64,000 nt of DNA from Callaeas wilsoni. Lineage: Eukaryota > Chordata > Aves > Passeriformes > Callaeidae. Positions within the stretch are counted from its first letter, which is position 1, and each line of letters opens with the position of its first letter. The position numbers were made by a program, and so were the translations under genes. Positions 49,992-63,554 of this stretch are shown here, one piece after another. The stretch spans positions 124,001-188,000 of the forward strand of contig VWPU01004991.1 of NCBI GenBank assembly GCA_013398955.1, written 5' to 3'. Under the pieces are notes generated by a model. That model saw nothing but the letters and a program-made list of their open reading frames with translations. It did not search any database and was not told the origin of the DNA.

Positions 49992-52900
49992 GACCTCAAC
50001 GAGCTGTAAAGGAAAAACTGCAGTTTCTTCTCCACAGCACAAGCCCCAGTGAAGCTTTGATGGTCAATAGTGATTGACTTCAATAACTGCTAGTTAAACA
50101 TCTACTGTGTGTACTGCAGAAACACTTGTTTCACCTTCTTTAAACTGATTAAATGTGCCACTGACTCGGACAGATCAGGATCCATATCCTTTTGCCTAAC
50201 AGCTGCAGAAAAAAACAGGCCTTCCTAGGCAGCCACAAAGCAGGAAAGACAGGAGCCAGGCTTTCCCTTACAAAGCATTTGCTTAATTTAAATCTGGGGT
50301 GAAGGTAAGGTTAATTATCATTATGGCAGCATTTTGTTTATGTGTACCTACACAAACAGATTGTGGTGTTTAATTGCACTGTACCTAATTTATTAAAAGC
50401 TTATATAATAGAGGAACACCGAACGGTTTTTTTTCAGAGAATGGTTCTTATGTCAGGAAAGACTGTCACATATATAGATTCATATTTACATATGTGTGTG
50501 CATATATCTTTAGTATTTAGGTGTAATATATACTTTTGGGAAACACACTCGTCTGTATTGACAGTTGAGGAACTTACAGTAATCTTTAACCTTATTTCAG
50601 CTTGAACTAAGAACACACGCAGTGTAAGCCACCGATTTACAGTCCTTTTCACCTCCCAAACCTCAGTTTGTCTGTCTGTAAAACTGCATTGCAGGTAGAC
50701 ATAGTCTTTCCACAACAGCTTATGGAGCACTTGAGACCTCTTTTAGAATCTATGTATTACTACCTATAAAACTTAGTACATACATTTGAGGACATGCTTT
50801 TGGGGGAGAAAAGATTTACAAAATTGGGCTGATGAATAAACCATAATCAAAACACAGCCAAGTAGTGAAATGGCAGATTGTTGCAGCCTCCTAGTTTTAA
50901 CACCTATTAAGAACAATCTCTGATGAATGACAGAAAATACAGTGCAAAATACTAAGCAGTCTCCTGCCACATGAAGCTCGAGTACAAGGACACTGTTTAT
51001 TAGTGGGCTCAAGCAGCTAAAGGCAAAGATTTTTTTAATAGTGTTGGCAAAACCAAAGCACTTTAAGCCACTGTGTTCACACAGAATGAGTTTGCAGACT
51101 CCAATTATAGTCAAGTTATCACTGCTGGTATCCCTGTGATAACTGCCTAAAGATGCCAGCCATAAAAAGAATTCCAGCATTTTTTCCACGGCTTCATTCC
51201 CTCACAGATAGACAGGGAAATGATGGCAAAACCTTAGAGGCCAATTAAGTTAACAGACACTTACTTGGAGCACAGGAAGCAGAATAAGGTGGCAGGGTTT
51301 GTTCAGAAAGTAGCTCTCCACAGATGTCATCGGTGGTTGCCACTGCCACGTGGCTCCTTCTGTGCTACACTGTGCCACTGCCTCTATCACCACAGTGAAG
51401 CCCGCACATGTCAAAATGGGCTGGCTAATTAATCAAAAATCTTGCTAAAATATTAACAAGAAAGAAAAGTTCTGGTGCCACTTCTCAAAAATATTAGGCT
51501 GTGCCCATTTTATTCTACTTTTTCCCATCAATTTTGAAGCAGTCATTATATAAAGGTTTGGAATAAACTAACTTGCTCTATTTCCCATTTATCTCAGTCT
51601 GATGCATTTGCTTTGGAAATGGTTGATTACAAATAGATAATCCTGAAACTATAAAAGAAATTACTGTGGCTTTATTTAAAATACATATTTTACCTTTTCA
51701 TGTTTCTAGGTACCTATTTCATAATAATTTCCTCCCTCCTTGTGTATGAATTTCCTTATGCAATTTACCAGTCTGTTTGGTATAATAAACCCTATTAATC
51801 TAAGATAAGTGCAGATAATATCAACTCTATTGAAACAGCAAAGTTGTGAGAGAAAAGAAAGGGATGAAGGATTTTTATCAATCAAAGATGCTGAAGATTA
51901 GAAGCCCATTCCCTACACAGTAGGATCTTCGAATTCACCCAAAGGAGCCTTTGGGTTTTACAGAAACCACTCATAATTAAAAGGCAGCCTGTCACTTACA
52001 GAGGAGGCTGCAAGACTGAACTACTTGCTTGATCTAATCTTTATCATTTACCTGCAGTACAGGTATAAAGTTACCTATTCTGATCTCATTGTCAGCTCCA
52101 ACCTACATTAACTCACCCCAGCTTCAGTGAGAATGCTGACTGCTGCTAAAGGTTTCAGCTACTGACTGAAGGATGTCTGGCCAGTAAGACAAGTTTGTTG
52201 ATCCATCTTGTGCTTTACTGAGATGTGCTTGGTCCTTCCTAGCTTTCAGCCAGGGCTGGAGGACAGTCATCCCATGGTGGTGATTTCAGAAGGTTTGGGC
52301 AGTCATGGCAGTTTGTATTTCTTGGCATTTTATATTTCTTCACAATAACATTTGTGAAGTGAAAGAAGATAATTCTTCTCTGCCACAGACATTATTTAGG
52401 TGCTGTGATATGCCTGGTTCTATAATGATTACCACCAGAAGGATAGATAATTTGACACCAAGAAGCAGGCAACGGAGTTATTTTTGCTACTGGGTGAACT
52501 CAGTACTCTGGAAAATGGTGTCTAGTGCAGAAGGACGTCAGAATCCTGACATGGGTGCTTTAAAAGCAGGTAAAGGAACAAATGCATAATGCATTTGAAT
52601 AGGTACTTACATGTTAAATAGTGGCAGTATATTATTCTGAGACATAGCTTTGAATTTATAAATTCTTTGGATTTATATATTTTTAAAGCTTTTTGATCCT
52701 ACTTTTTATAATTAAAGCACTGCAGTCTAAATGCACATAATAGAAAGTGGCAGAACATGCCAACACACCTTTGGGAACATGATTGTGTGGTACTTCTTGC
52801 AGCTTTGTTTAGTCTCAGAAAATTAATGCTAACATTGATAAGCAACACTCATAAATTCAGATCAGATAGTGCTACTTTGTCTCATTTGGAGAAAAAAATC

Positions 52901-53940
52901 ATTTCAAAGACTTACTCTGCTGTGCTCAGAAGCTTGAATAACACCCAGGGCACTCAGACAATGGCCAACAGGGTTTCATCAATGGACCATCAAATTAAGC
53001 TTTATTTTACTGCTAATTTACATGAAGTTGTGGTGAGAAATGAGTACAGTTTCACTTGACACTTTGGTATCTGTAAATAACAAAAGGATTTGTTTCTTGA
53101 TAGCAGGATTGGTGACTTTTTTAAAAAAAATTATTTATCTTCCTTTAGAACTCACAGGGAGAAAATGTATAAATCTCTTGTTTGTTTTCAGGTCTATAAG
53201 GAGCACCGCACATGTTTCAAGATAAATAAATTTTGAATCACAAACAGATCTGACTGGGTAAACTCCAGAGACTTCTAACAAGATACAGAGAATTTCACTC
53301 CTATGACTGGTTTGAAATTAGCCCAGGTGAACAGAGAGTAGGAGCCATTTTCATCTAATGTCTGTTCAGCAGCCTACACAAAACGAATTGCTGGGGTTTA
53401 ATGCATGCATCTCCTTGGGGTCACACAGCTGCTTTTTAGAAACCAACATTAATCAGTAGTCAGTCTGAATTATGAATATGCACAGATAAATTCCTGGTAG
53501 TATGCAAAGTAATCCACATGGGAAAGAGACTACTGTAACTAAACACACACAGCAGTAGACTCCAAAGGATCTACTGCTATTCAGGAGAAAATCTTGACAT
53601 CAGCACTGGTAATTCTTTGAAATCATCAACTCAAAGCATGAAGCTCAACAGCAATCATTAAGGCAAACAGATGTTCAAAGTTACTAGGAACTATACAGAG
53701 AGAACAGGCAGCGTCATCATTCCAATGATGTTAGTTCCACACCTGCAATATTACTTTCTTTTTTCATTGCCTCACCTTAAAAATACTGGAGATCTAGAAG
53801 AGTTCCTGTAAACATTCCTAGAAAATACAAGAGAGCAATGATAATCTGAAGTATGGCACTAATTGAAAATAGAGAAAGATTAATTAGACAATTCCTCATT
53901 CTGAAGGATGGTCAATGAATGGGATAAATGAAAAAAAAAA
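49992..53940. other. Unique AT-rich DNA, no supported gene
   Basis: No gene or transposon is recognisable. A 138-codon minus-strand frame at 50773-51189 has no recognisable domain and weak coding character. The block at about 51480-51830 is smooth, AT-rich and free of low-complexity runs, and might be a conserved non-coding element (see findings). Confidence 0.5.
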
Positions 53941-54255
53941 GTGATATCATGGATGGCATGAAGAGAGACAATTGGCATGTTTATTCATTTCTTCCACATA
54001 AGAGAAAAGCTAGGCAGAATTAAATGAAATCACTAGGCAGCAGGTATAAAATAAACAGATGCACTTTTTCATGCTGTACATAATTAAATTATGGAACACA
54101 TTGCCACAGGATGTTACAAAACCCAGATGAGTTTAGAAAGTGGCTAGAGAGGCTCATGGAAGTAAGGGCCATCAAGGATAACTAACACAATGCAGTTGCA
54201 ACCTCTTGTACTGGAATGCCCAAGCTGCTGATTACAAGTAGCTTAGAATATAAGC
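53941..54255 (+). mobile_element. Ancient CR1 LINE fragment (sauropsid type)
   Basis: This is a diverged CR1 fragment from the C-terminal ORF2 and 3' region. It matches in order the landmarks of the old CR1 elements abundant in turtles and crocodilians. These are ATGGATGGCATGAAGAGA, AATGAAATCACTAGGCAGCA, GGTATAAAATAAACAGA and ATTATGGAACACATTGCCAC, then AGGATGTTACAAA, CTCATGGAAGTAAGGGCCAT, GCAGTTGCAACC and CTGGAATGCCCAAGC. It is probably far older than the modern avian CR1 copies in the window. It has no terminal repeat and no coding capacity. Confidence 0.75.
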
Positions 54256-56751
54256 TTGGGGAAGTGCATTTCTATGCTACCATTTCATTTTTATTGTTTC
54301 CAACAAGATATTTCTCCCAGGCATCTACCATTAGTTCTGCCAAGAGAGGCTTCTAGGTTGAATGGTGTGGCTGTTTCTACAACATTCTAAAAAGTACTAC
54401 TTACCTATTATTTTTGTAAATATATTCAAAACAAAGAACCAATTTTTTATTGTGGAAAATGTACTTGAAAATTATCCGGCATCTGATAAAAGTGAGTATA
54501 GGAAGCAAATTATTCCTCAAGGGCAAAATACCTCTTAGAGGGTTTTTTTGTTGTTGTAGGTTGTGGAGTGGGGGTACTAAATGCACCTTTTTTCAACATT
54601 AATTCAAAAGTGCTATGACACTTGAATCTCTAAATATGCAAACTGAAAAAATATATGGTGAATTTACTAGAGCAATAACATTGGGTTCAGGGGAAAATCT
54701 GTTTAATGCTTCAGGAAAAAAAGGAAAACAATCTTCAGCATCTTTGTACTTCATAGGAAAAATATTTGTTTCAAATTTAACTCTAGGAATGCTGATATTT
54801 TATAGACTCTGAAAGAATGAAAACACTCATTTCAGATTATCTCCTGTAGTATCCAGTATACTGTAATTTAGAGATGGATATGAAGTTCTATTCACACTGA
54901 AATTATCCTGTTCTTGATATAAATTGTAATTGCGTATTATGATTTTTTTCCCACTACATTTTCAAAATGAGAGTTGTTGCCTATATTTGTTATAGAGGAA
55001 GTTGCCATTTTCTGACTCTGTGGAACCAGCTATGTGCATAAATATTATATATTCCTTCTGTACTTATTTTCTCTGGACTTTTTAGTTTCTCAGTATTAAA
55101 AATGCCAACAATTATTTTTATTTCTTTGTGTGCTCTTGCACATAAGTCTATCAAATATAGAAGGTAACAGTCTAGCATTTTCTTCTTTTAAATCAATAGT
55201 TTGTGTTTTCAAATAATTTTCAAGCATCTGGCATAAAAATGTCTGCATTTTGCTTCCACAGAAAGGACATTGCAATAAGAGTTGCACATGGGTCAAGACA
55301 CTGGACAGAGAAACAGGACCAGCTTTGTAATTCAATCAGTTCTCCAACACCCGTCTGCACGAGGGCTACAAACATTCATATATATACATATTACAATTTT
55401 TCTCAAAATCTTAAAATATAGAATAACTGCTTATGCTGAACTCATATCCAGAAGAATATTTAACAATTTATATGTTCAACTTAGGAATGCTTAACTTGCT
55501 ATAGCCAAAATTTTCAAAGGAAAAGAAGAAACAAATGTAGCAGTTTTACATGTTGACACTAGTTACATCAGCAGAACTTGCTGTTATTGTAGTAATCAAA
55601 TTTGAATGTCTGGATCATTATCGCACATAATGGATGGAAAATTTTTTTCAAGTGTTATTTCTTTCTATTTGATTTGAAGTACTGTTACGCATCATGAAAA
55701 AGGATTTTTGAACCTGAAATCTGAACTCATCAGTCATTGGGAGCTGCTTATCCAGGCTATTAAAACAATATTTTTAAGTACATGTCTGGTTAAATTCGAA
55801 GCTAAAATGGAGATTTTAAATCTTTTAACTGTCAAGAAACAAGGAAGTGTAACCATATTTATGAAAGCTCCCAAAAAAATAGAGATCAGTACCAAACTGA
55901 AGGCTCTTCCAATAACAATGAGAAGCCACTGACAACTGACAAAACCACTTTAAGGCTTCCACACTGGAGAATGAAGTCCTAGCTCAAGGGAAGGAGTAGA
56001 AACCTTACACTGACCCCAAACAGCTTAATGAACAAATACCAATACAACAGAGAATAGCTAAACAGCACTGTTCCTTCTAAAATATGGAGATAACTTCACT
56101 TATCTTCCCAAACAGCTACTGAGATTAAATTGTTTTAGAAAATGATAAAATATACTTGAAAATTTTGTGCAATCTTCAAGGAAGAAGATCCAATCAGCTT
56201 GACTACAGTGTGAAAGCTGACTTCTACAGAAATGCTCTTTAAAAGCCCAGACACCAGAGGCTGCAGATCTTAAAACAGAGAATGTAGATATTAATGATGT
56301 GAAGATGACAGCAAATCATAACCAACAGATAATGAGTACTGAAACTATGAAGACTGTACAAGAAAAGACCCCCAAAAAAGCACAAGCCTGTGTGGAACAC
56401 TTTTTTACTGGACAGTATTCTACAATCACTGCCTCTCCTTTTGTGACCATGTTGTCTCTCTCCAGCAAATATACCTATATTTGAAAACAAATCCTGTTCT
56501 GAATTTACTTGTCTGCAACTAAATTGTATTTTCACTTGTGATAGGAGAAACTTTTCTGGGTCTTCTATTATGATCATATTTATCTAACAGAGTAGCTGAA
56601 TAATTAAAATAAATAATGCAACTTATTTTTTGTCTTTGCCTTTTGTAAGAGAGAAAACCTCACCTCATAGATTTTAAGAAATTATGAAGATAGCAAAATG
56701 AAATAAATAAAAAATCAGTGTTCCAATCAATATATCCCTCTTGCTGAGGTG
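54256..56751. other. Unique AT-rich DNA, no gene found
   Basis: No gene, RNA gene or transposon is recognisable. Open frames of 60-112 codons overlap on both strands and show no recognisable domain. Confidence 0.55.
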
Positions 56752-56975
56752 CAGGGACACTCAATGGAGAGGGACATATAGTGATATAGAAGGGGGGAAG
56801 GCTTTAAACTGAAGATTAGATGCTGGATTTTGATTAGAAGTGTCCAAGGCCAGGTTGGATGGACCTTTGGGCAACCTGGTGTAGTGGAAGTTGTCCCGGC
56901 CCATGGCAGGGGGTTTGGAGCTAGGTGACCTTTAAGGCCCCTTCCAATCCAAACCATCCTCTGATTCTATGATGA
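56752..56975 (+). mobile_element. CR1 LINE 3' end with internal deletion
   Basis: This is a 5'-truncated CR1 of the same 3' type as the minus-strand copy at 5708-5853. The segment GGCTTTAAACTGAAGATTAG (about 56800-56820) is ORF2 C-terminal sequence. It joins directly to GTGTCCAAGGCCAGGTTGG, omitting the usual [14 protein letters not shown] block. The 3' UTR then reads GGGCAACCTGGTGTAGTGGA, GCCCATGGCAGGGGGTTTGG and CCCCTTCCAATCCAAACCAT, and ends CTGATTCTATGATG at about 56962-56975. The left boundary is uncertain by about 30 bases. It has no coding capacity. Confidence 0.93.
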
Positions 56976-58778
56976 CCGTGCAGCTCTGGTTTTGAGAATT
57001 GCTTCTGAAAATGAGCAATGCAGCCCACCATCTGCATGTGTGACTATGGAACAGCCTGCATCAGTATGCAAGTCTTTCTATATTTCCATATTTTTTTGCC
57101 TTCGGTTAATTAAGTTCTCCCTTGAATGTCTGACTATAGCAAGATAATCTCTACTTTGCAAAGATTAACCCCATTAATACCAATTAACACATAACAAAGA
57201 AGGCTTTTAATGTTTTACAGCGGCAGGCTAAGAAGGATGGTTCTGAGGAGGATTAGAGGGGATCACTTGTATCTGTAGTTTATGACATCTCATTAAGTAG
57301 TTTATAATAACCGTCAAACATTTTATAGTGATGAAGTTGTAAATGTTTAAGCAGTGGGATCCATTACTGCAGTGAAGAAAAGGAATTTTGTAGAGATTAA
57401 TACACGCGAAAAGAGGGAAAAGACAGGTCCTACAGAAAGCAAAGACTCAAAGATGGTATCATCAGCATCACAGGTTTTCAGAATGAAATCTAGGTTTCTT
57501 CCTTTGTTTATAAAAAAAAAACCAGACAACAACGCACAAAATCCACCCTCCAAAAAAACAGCCTGCACCCACCCCACTTTAAAGCGCTCCAAGTTCAATG
57601 GAGAAATTAGCTTTTTCCCAATTATGGATAATGACTACACTGTCTCAGTTTCTTTTTGCATTTTATCCTAAGAAAATGTCTGACCAATGTCAGTGAATTA
57701 ATACATTTTTCAGAATTAGAACTTCAAGCATGTTGCATTTTTTCATTGAAAATATCAAGAGTATATTTTTAAATAAAAACAATTACATTCTTTCTGACAC
57801 TCAATTCTTATAAAAGTTTACTTAATTGAGAATAGGATTCTTCTGTGCTAGGGATCTCTACGACAATAGTAAGGAAGGACCCTTGTCCTGAGGTCTTTAC
57901 TAGGGATATACAAAAAGCAGATATTAAAATGAAACCTTATTGTCCTATGTTTACTGAATGTATTTATGAACAGGAAAATTTAATATATTTTTTCCTCAAA
58001 CTCTACCGTTACTGTTTCTCTCTCCACTTTCCCATCAATATGCTCAAACTCACATTGGAAAATAATGTTATTGGACATACTAACATCAGTTTATTTCATA
58101 AACAACAACTGAATCAATAGTTTGTGGGTTTTTTTTTGTTTTCTTCCCTTTCAGGCACAGAAGTTAAAAATAATTCAGTGGATGAATGCATACTGAAATC
58201 CTTGGGAAATATACTTGATATTTTTAGTGCAGACAGAAACTGCAAAAGGAATTTTCTTCCTCTGTACAAGACAGTACCTTTACAGGGCATGAGAAAAATA
58301 GAACCTTGCATATTTGATAAGAGCCAATTAATCTCCAGTCTAATGCTCTGTTCTGTTCTGCTTTGCCACTCTCCTCTTCTACTGATGTTTTCTTCTTCTT
58401 CCAAAGATCTGAGAATATATTGGACATGGAAGCTGCCACTCTGGCAGGTTCATGTGAGGAGATGCTACTGTCAGACCATGTCACACTTGCAGTTATTGCA
58501 CTCCAGTAACTATATTAATTTAACAGAGATACCTATATAAATACAGTGACCTATATAAAGTCTGCTTTGCTGAACTAACACTATTGCTGCCGTGTATTGC
58601 CTCAGAGCCCTCCTGCTCCCCCACATCCTTCCTGCTTGTTGCTAGGTAACCAGAAGGATTTCATAAGCCAGCCCAAAGCAGTTTTTTGGGTTCGGGTATG
58701 ACCTTCAGTAATTTGTTAACTAGCAAATACAGAAATCAGAATTTGCCATCAGAACCTGTTGGCAGAATTACATCTCGA

Positions 58779-58795
58779 GTGTGTGTGTGTGTGTG
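58779..58795. repeat. (GT)8 microsatellite
   Basis: An uninterrupted run of about eight GT dinucleotides. Confidence 0.9.
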
Positions 58796-61700
58796 CCCAT
58801 TGCTGGCCACCAAGGCAGTATTTATGTCAGAACAGAACCATGGTGCAGTTTCCACATATTCCACAGGGATATCAAATGTAACCATCTGCTAAAAAATTGC
58901 ATTATCTCTTATCTGAACATGATGTACCTTCTCAGAATTTCGAGAAGCTGTTATGAACAGTGTGCTATTCAATAACTGATATGTCAAACATGCTTTAAAA
59001 CTTCAGATGTAGCAACAGAACACAAATAAGTACGTATGTTAGTGTACATATCTTCTTCACACTCCCATGTAAGCATATCTCAGATTATTGTGGAAATACA
59101 GAAATTATGCATGTGTATGTAGCTTTTCACTTCTAGCAGGATTCAGAAGCACCTTTGAGAAAAGAAAAAAAGACACATGTGTACATCAACCTCCCACGAC
59201 AAATCTGGTTACAGTATATTTTTTGCCTTCATGGTATAGCCACAAAGAATTATAATGACCATGTCAGAGTTTATTAATCTCTCTGTAACTATAGAAAGGG
59301 ATATTTTACAGCAATTCAATTATTGAATTGGACAAGGTAAACTTGTATCATGTTCATTATCTTCTTTTTCCTTTCCAGAGAAGCAGTCCCTTCAAAACTA
59401 ATTTCTGAGTTTCCTTCTACAGCACTTGCCATTGAACTTTCTAATTGACAGCATTTGAAAGTCTGGAGACTCTCGTGTCTGCTCCAGTCTTCCATGATCT
59501 ACTTCAGACATTTCTTATAAAAGATAAATTTTTTAATAGACTAATATCCCAAGGTTACCCTCTTGCTCTTTCATAGAAAAACATTAGAAAATCATATGAC
59601 AGTGCAAATTAGACAGCTGCCTGCAAATCACAGATTTTCTAAGAGGTGATGAAATTACACTGTTCACTCAGTCACCTGGCTTTTGCTACATCCCATCACT
59701 TTAACATCACATCTCTTTATAAGAAATTCCCTTTGACTCCATTAGATCTCTTTTCTGTTCAGTGAGAAGACCAGTAGTGACAGAATTCTTCCAAGCCACA
59801 AACCAGCACTCAAAATGTGACACAATAATCAGGAACCAGGAAAAAAAAAAAAATGTTCCACCTGAGTCCTCTGCATTGTTTGCATCATGTAAATTGTAAT
59901 GATGCCAAACAATAAGCAAGTGCTCTGCAAGTCCCATGCTCAGGATGACATGCTTGCTTCCTAGCTGTTGAAATTGCTATAAGGAGTTAAAATAACCTTC
60001 CTGCACAACTGACAACAGCAAATATTTTCAACCCCCAGAAATGTGATCACACAAGACTTAGCAAAAAAATTTACTATTCAAAATATCGCATTTTTAATAT
60101 GTCATAGCATGTATAGTTTTATTGACTCTACCATCTTTAAGTCCTCAGTGTCCTTGAATTAAAATCAGGAACAAAATTCTCTGTTCACATCAGAAAACAA
60201 CCAAGTAACAAAGAGCAACTCCCCCTCACAAACTATATTTTCTCCCATCCTTGACTATAATTTGAATTGCTTCACTGTGTTTTAGATATGACCCTGCGTA
60301 GTAAATACTGGTCTGGGAATAATGTAAACTATGCACTATCTAGATGCTTGCAGTTGCCAAGGGGATTGAGATACAGAGTTCTCTTACCCTGGAGGTGTAT
60401 AATTGCAGGTGCTCAGAATAGGCATGAATGCTTATCCAACTTTTGATAATGCTCCATGATCTGCTTTATTATTTCATAGAAATAGAAAAACAGAGGAAAA
60501 TTTAAAACAAAAATGTACAGTGGGGAGAGTGGCTAGTAATTTATTTGGAATCACATATGAGATCTTTGGATTAGCTCCTGAAGTGCAGCTCCTGTGAAGT
60601 CAGTAGACATACTCAAATCTGATTTTCTGAGAATCTGCACACAGAAATCCGTATCACCATCAAAACATCAAACAGAGAGCAACAACACAACATTTAGAAA
60701 GTCCTTGTGCCAAGACACAGTACCCATTGCTTCATTGTGAGCAGACTTGGTCATCTTTTAGTATTGCCTGTCTCGCCTAGCACAGACAAACCACCAAGTA
60801 CCGAACACAGCTCCAGTGATCCCCAGGGGAAGGTTCTGCTCAAAGTCAATGTGAAGAGCGATGAAAATATGGAGAGGATTATTCATGTATCTAGCAAAGT
60901 GCTCTCGTGTTTGGCTCACACCAGCATAGGTGTTTCTAGCTCTAGTGCAGAAACCACAGAAATTTGTCAAGAGCATATGAGAAGCACTGTGTCAAAATGG
61001 TAATTTCATCATAACTTGAGTTTCCATTTAAAACTTGCTTTCAAACAAAGAAAACCTGATCCAAACAATATGTCACTGATTCTTGTTTTCAGAAAATCCA
61101 TGAAGTAATGTGAATATTACATATTTGATCAGCTGAAAAAATGCCTGCATCTCTTTGGGTACAAATCCCATGTTATCACATCATTTTATCTTTAAAACAT
61201 TACATCTGTATGTTATTTCCCTTAGCAGATTTCTGGACAGAAAGTATTAATCATTATATTTAAATCATACATCATGTGTGATGCATGAACATTGCTATGT
61301 CCGTGTACTTAGATGGATATATTCAGGAGGTGAAATTCATTACTAAATACTGGAACACAGTTAAGGGGTAAATTGCACATAAATTACTGAAAGAAGTAAC
61401 TTCTTTGAAATGAATACATACTTCTTAGAGAACAGAATAACCTTGAAGAGTAAGTTCATTAAACCAAAAGAGCAGTATTATATTCGCATGCTAAAGAACT
61501 GGAAAACCTATAAAATGGTCAAACCCAACTACAGTCAACAAAAAATTTCCAGCAAGTTCCAGTAAAACATTGACGGTACCTGTCATAGATAAGAGTCAAG
61601 TTTAAAAAATAGTGCATCCTCAAGTATATTTTCTGAAAATGTATTTAAATGAGAGAAAATATTTTGCATTTCCCATTAAGGGTTAAGCCCAAATAATACG

Positions 61701-63528
61701 TTCCTTTAAACTGAAGCCATTCACTAGTAGAATTGTGCAGAAGAAAATAATAGGATTTGATTTAATAAATTTTGATAGAAAAAGCTTGAAAACTCTTCAG
61801 TGGATTGTTTAAAGATGAGTATTTATTTGTATCTCAGTGAAAGTGACTTTAAGTAGTAGCAGAATTTGCCATCGAAAGCAAATACCCTGGGAGACAATTT
61901 CATATGCCTTTGTTTACTTTTTTCTGGTGTTGGCTCCACTGAAAAACTGTAAGAAAAACTGCCTTCCATTGACAGCAAAGAAATTAATCCAAACCAAATT
62001 AAAAACAAATAAAACAAGCATACCACTAAAAATTCCTGATAAGCTTTCAAAGAGTCAACACGGGATGAATTTTGCATGGAGCTTAGCATTTTCCTTTATG
62101 ATATATGAAAGGGTTAGCACATCCTTCAGCATGATTCAGCTCTCATCAGGCCATTAAGATATATAAATATTACATCTATTTCATTGTTTCTCTAATGATA
62201 TTTGAAGGTACTTGCTTTCTCCCAAGATTATACTTTAAAAAACAACAAATAAATAAATAAGGCCAAGCTTTTTTCTTTTTTCATTTATACTTAAAAGTTT
62301 GAGCTCACTTAGTGATAAAGGACTACAGATTTGCCCCAAGAGCTTTATAAGCTTATTAAAAGAAAAACATTATTCAGTGCACGTTCTGCATATGAGAGAG
62401 AAGGATGTTGATAAGACTATTTTTGGTTTCATTGAAGACATTTATGAATGCAGTTCCTCACACACATGTACATACTCACACTCAGTCTCCTCCCAAAGAG
62501 GCTCAATCATCAACCTCAAATCAAATAAACATATATTACAAGAAATGAAAACTGTGTGAGTGCTCTTCATAGCAGTACTCTTCATTAAAAGATTCTCATA
62601 TTAATAATTTTACTCACAAAATGACAACAGAAAAAAAAACACCTTGAAAAAAGTTTTAGAAGTCCAGTATTGTGGGAGGCAAATTTAAGTTGGCAATGAA
62701 AATCAACCCATCATTTATCTTCATTATGAAGCCAAACTTCCTAACAAGTTATTAATCTTATATTAAACCAAAAATAATGGTTTTAGACCCACTCTTCCAG
62801 TATTAATCAGTTATGTAAAAGATACCTCACTCCTCTGGAGATTGTTGGCTTCCATGTGCCTTTTCCACATCTCCAAGTTTTGGTTACGTGCTTCTTGGAA
62901 GAAGTGGGACACCTGACATGATTTCATCATGTTGGATCTCATAATCTTCTGCAGAATTCTGTCAACCCTCTCCCATATTGTAACTTCGTACTGCAGAAAA
63001 TGGAGTTAACAAATTGCATACCTTTAAAAATTTTTGCCCTAGCTCCTCTTCAAGGTTAGGTTAACAATCTATCCTTATTAACCACCTGAATGCAACAGTC
63101 CTAGCAGGGCTTTTTCCAGTTTGGCTGCTGCTTCCTGTTCTATTTCCTTGTTACTTCACAACATGATGCTGTTTTTCTATGTAATATATCATATCCGTAT
63201 TGGTTCTCACGTACATATGGAAGCTGTGCTCTGCAGTCAACTTTCTAATTTGGGCAGCTCTAATCATAAACACTTCAAGCTATTTTCGCCTCAGGAAACT
63301 AAAGATGCACAAAGGCATATATAAATATACCAAAAATACATACATATATATATTTTTGTATATGGATCTGTATTCTTGTATGTATAGACAGCTAGACTGG
63401 CATTTGAAAGTGGGATGCATGGGAAAAAACAAAAAACACCCAAACACCAGTAACTTAGGGAACCAGAATCTTTGTTGCAGATCAAAGGTGTATGCTCTGT
63501 GGAACCACTCTCTCTTCTGTAATTCCTT

Positions 63529-63554
63529 ATTTGTTAATTTTATAATTAACAAAT
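63529..63554. repeat. Perfect hairpin, 11-bp stem and 4-base loop
   Basis: ATTTGTTAATT (63529-63539) and AATTAACAAAT (63544-63554) are exact reverse complements around TTAT. The arms are pure AT apart from one G/C pair. It is a possible cruciform site with no evident function. Confidence 0.8.

Noticed and set aside
50773..51189. 138-codon minus-strand open frame
   Set aside because: No recognisable domain, no splice or promoter context, and one frame of this length is unsurprising in 64 kb of AT-rich sequence read in six frames.
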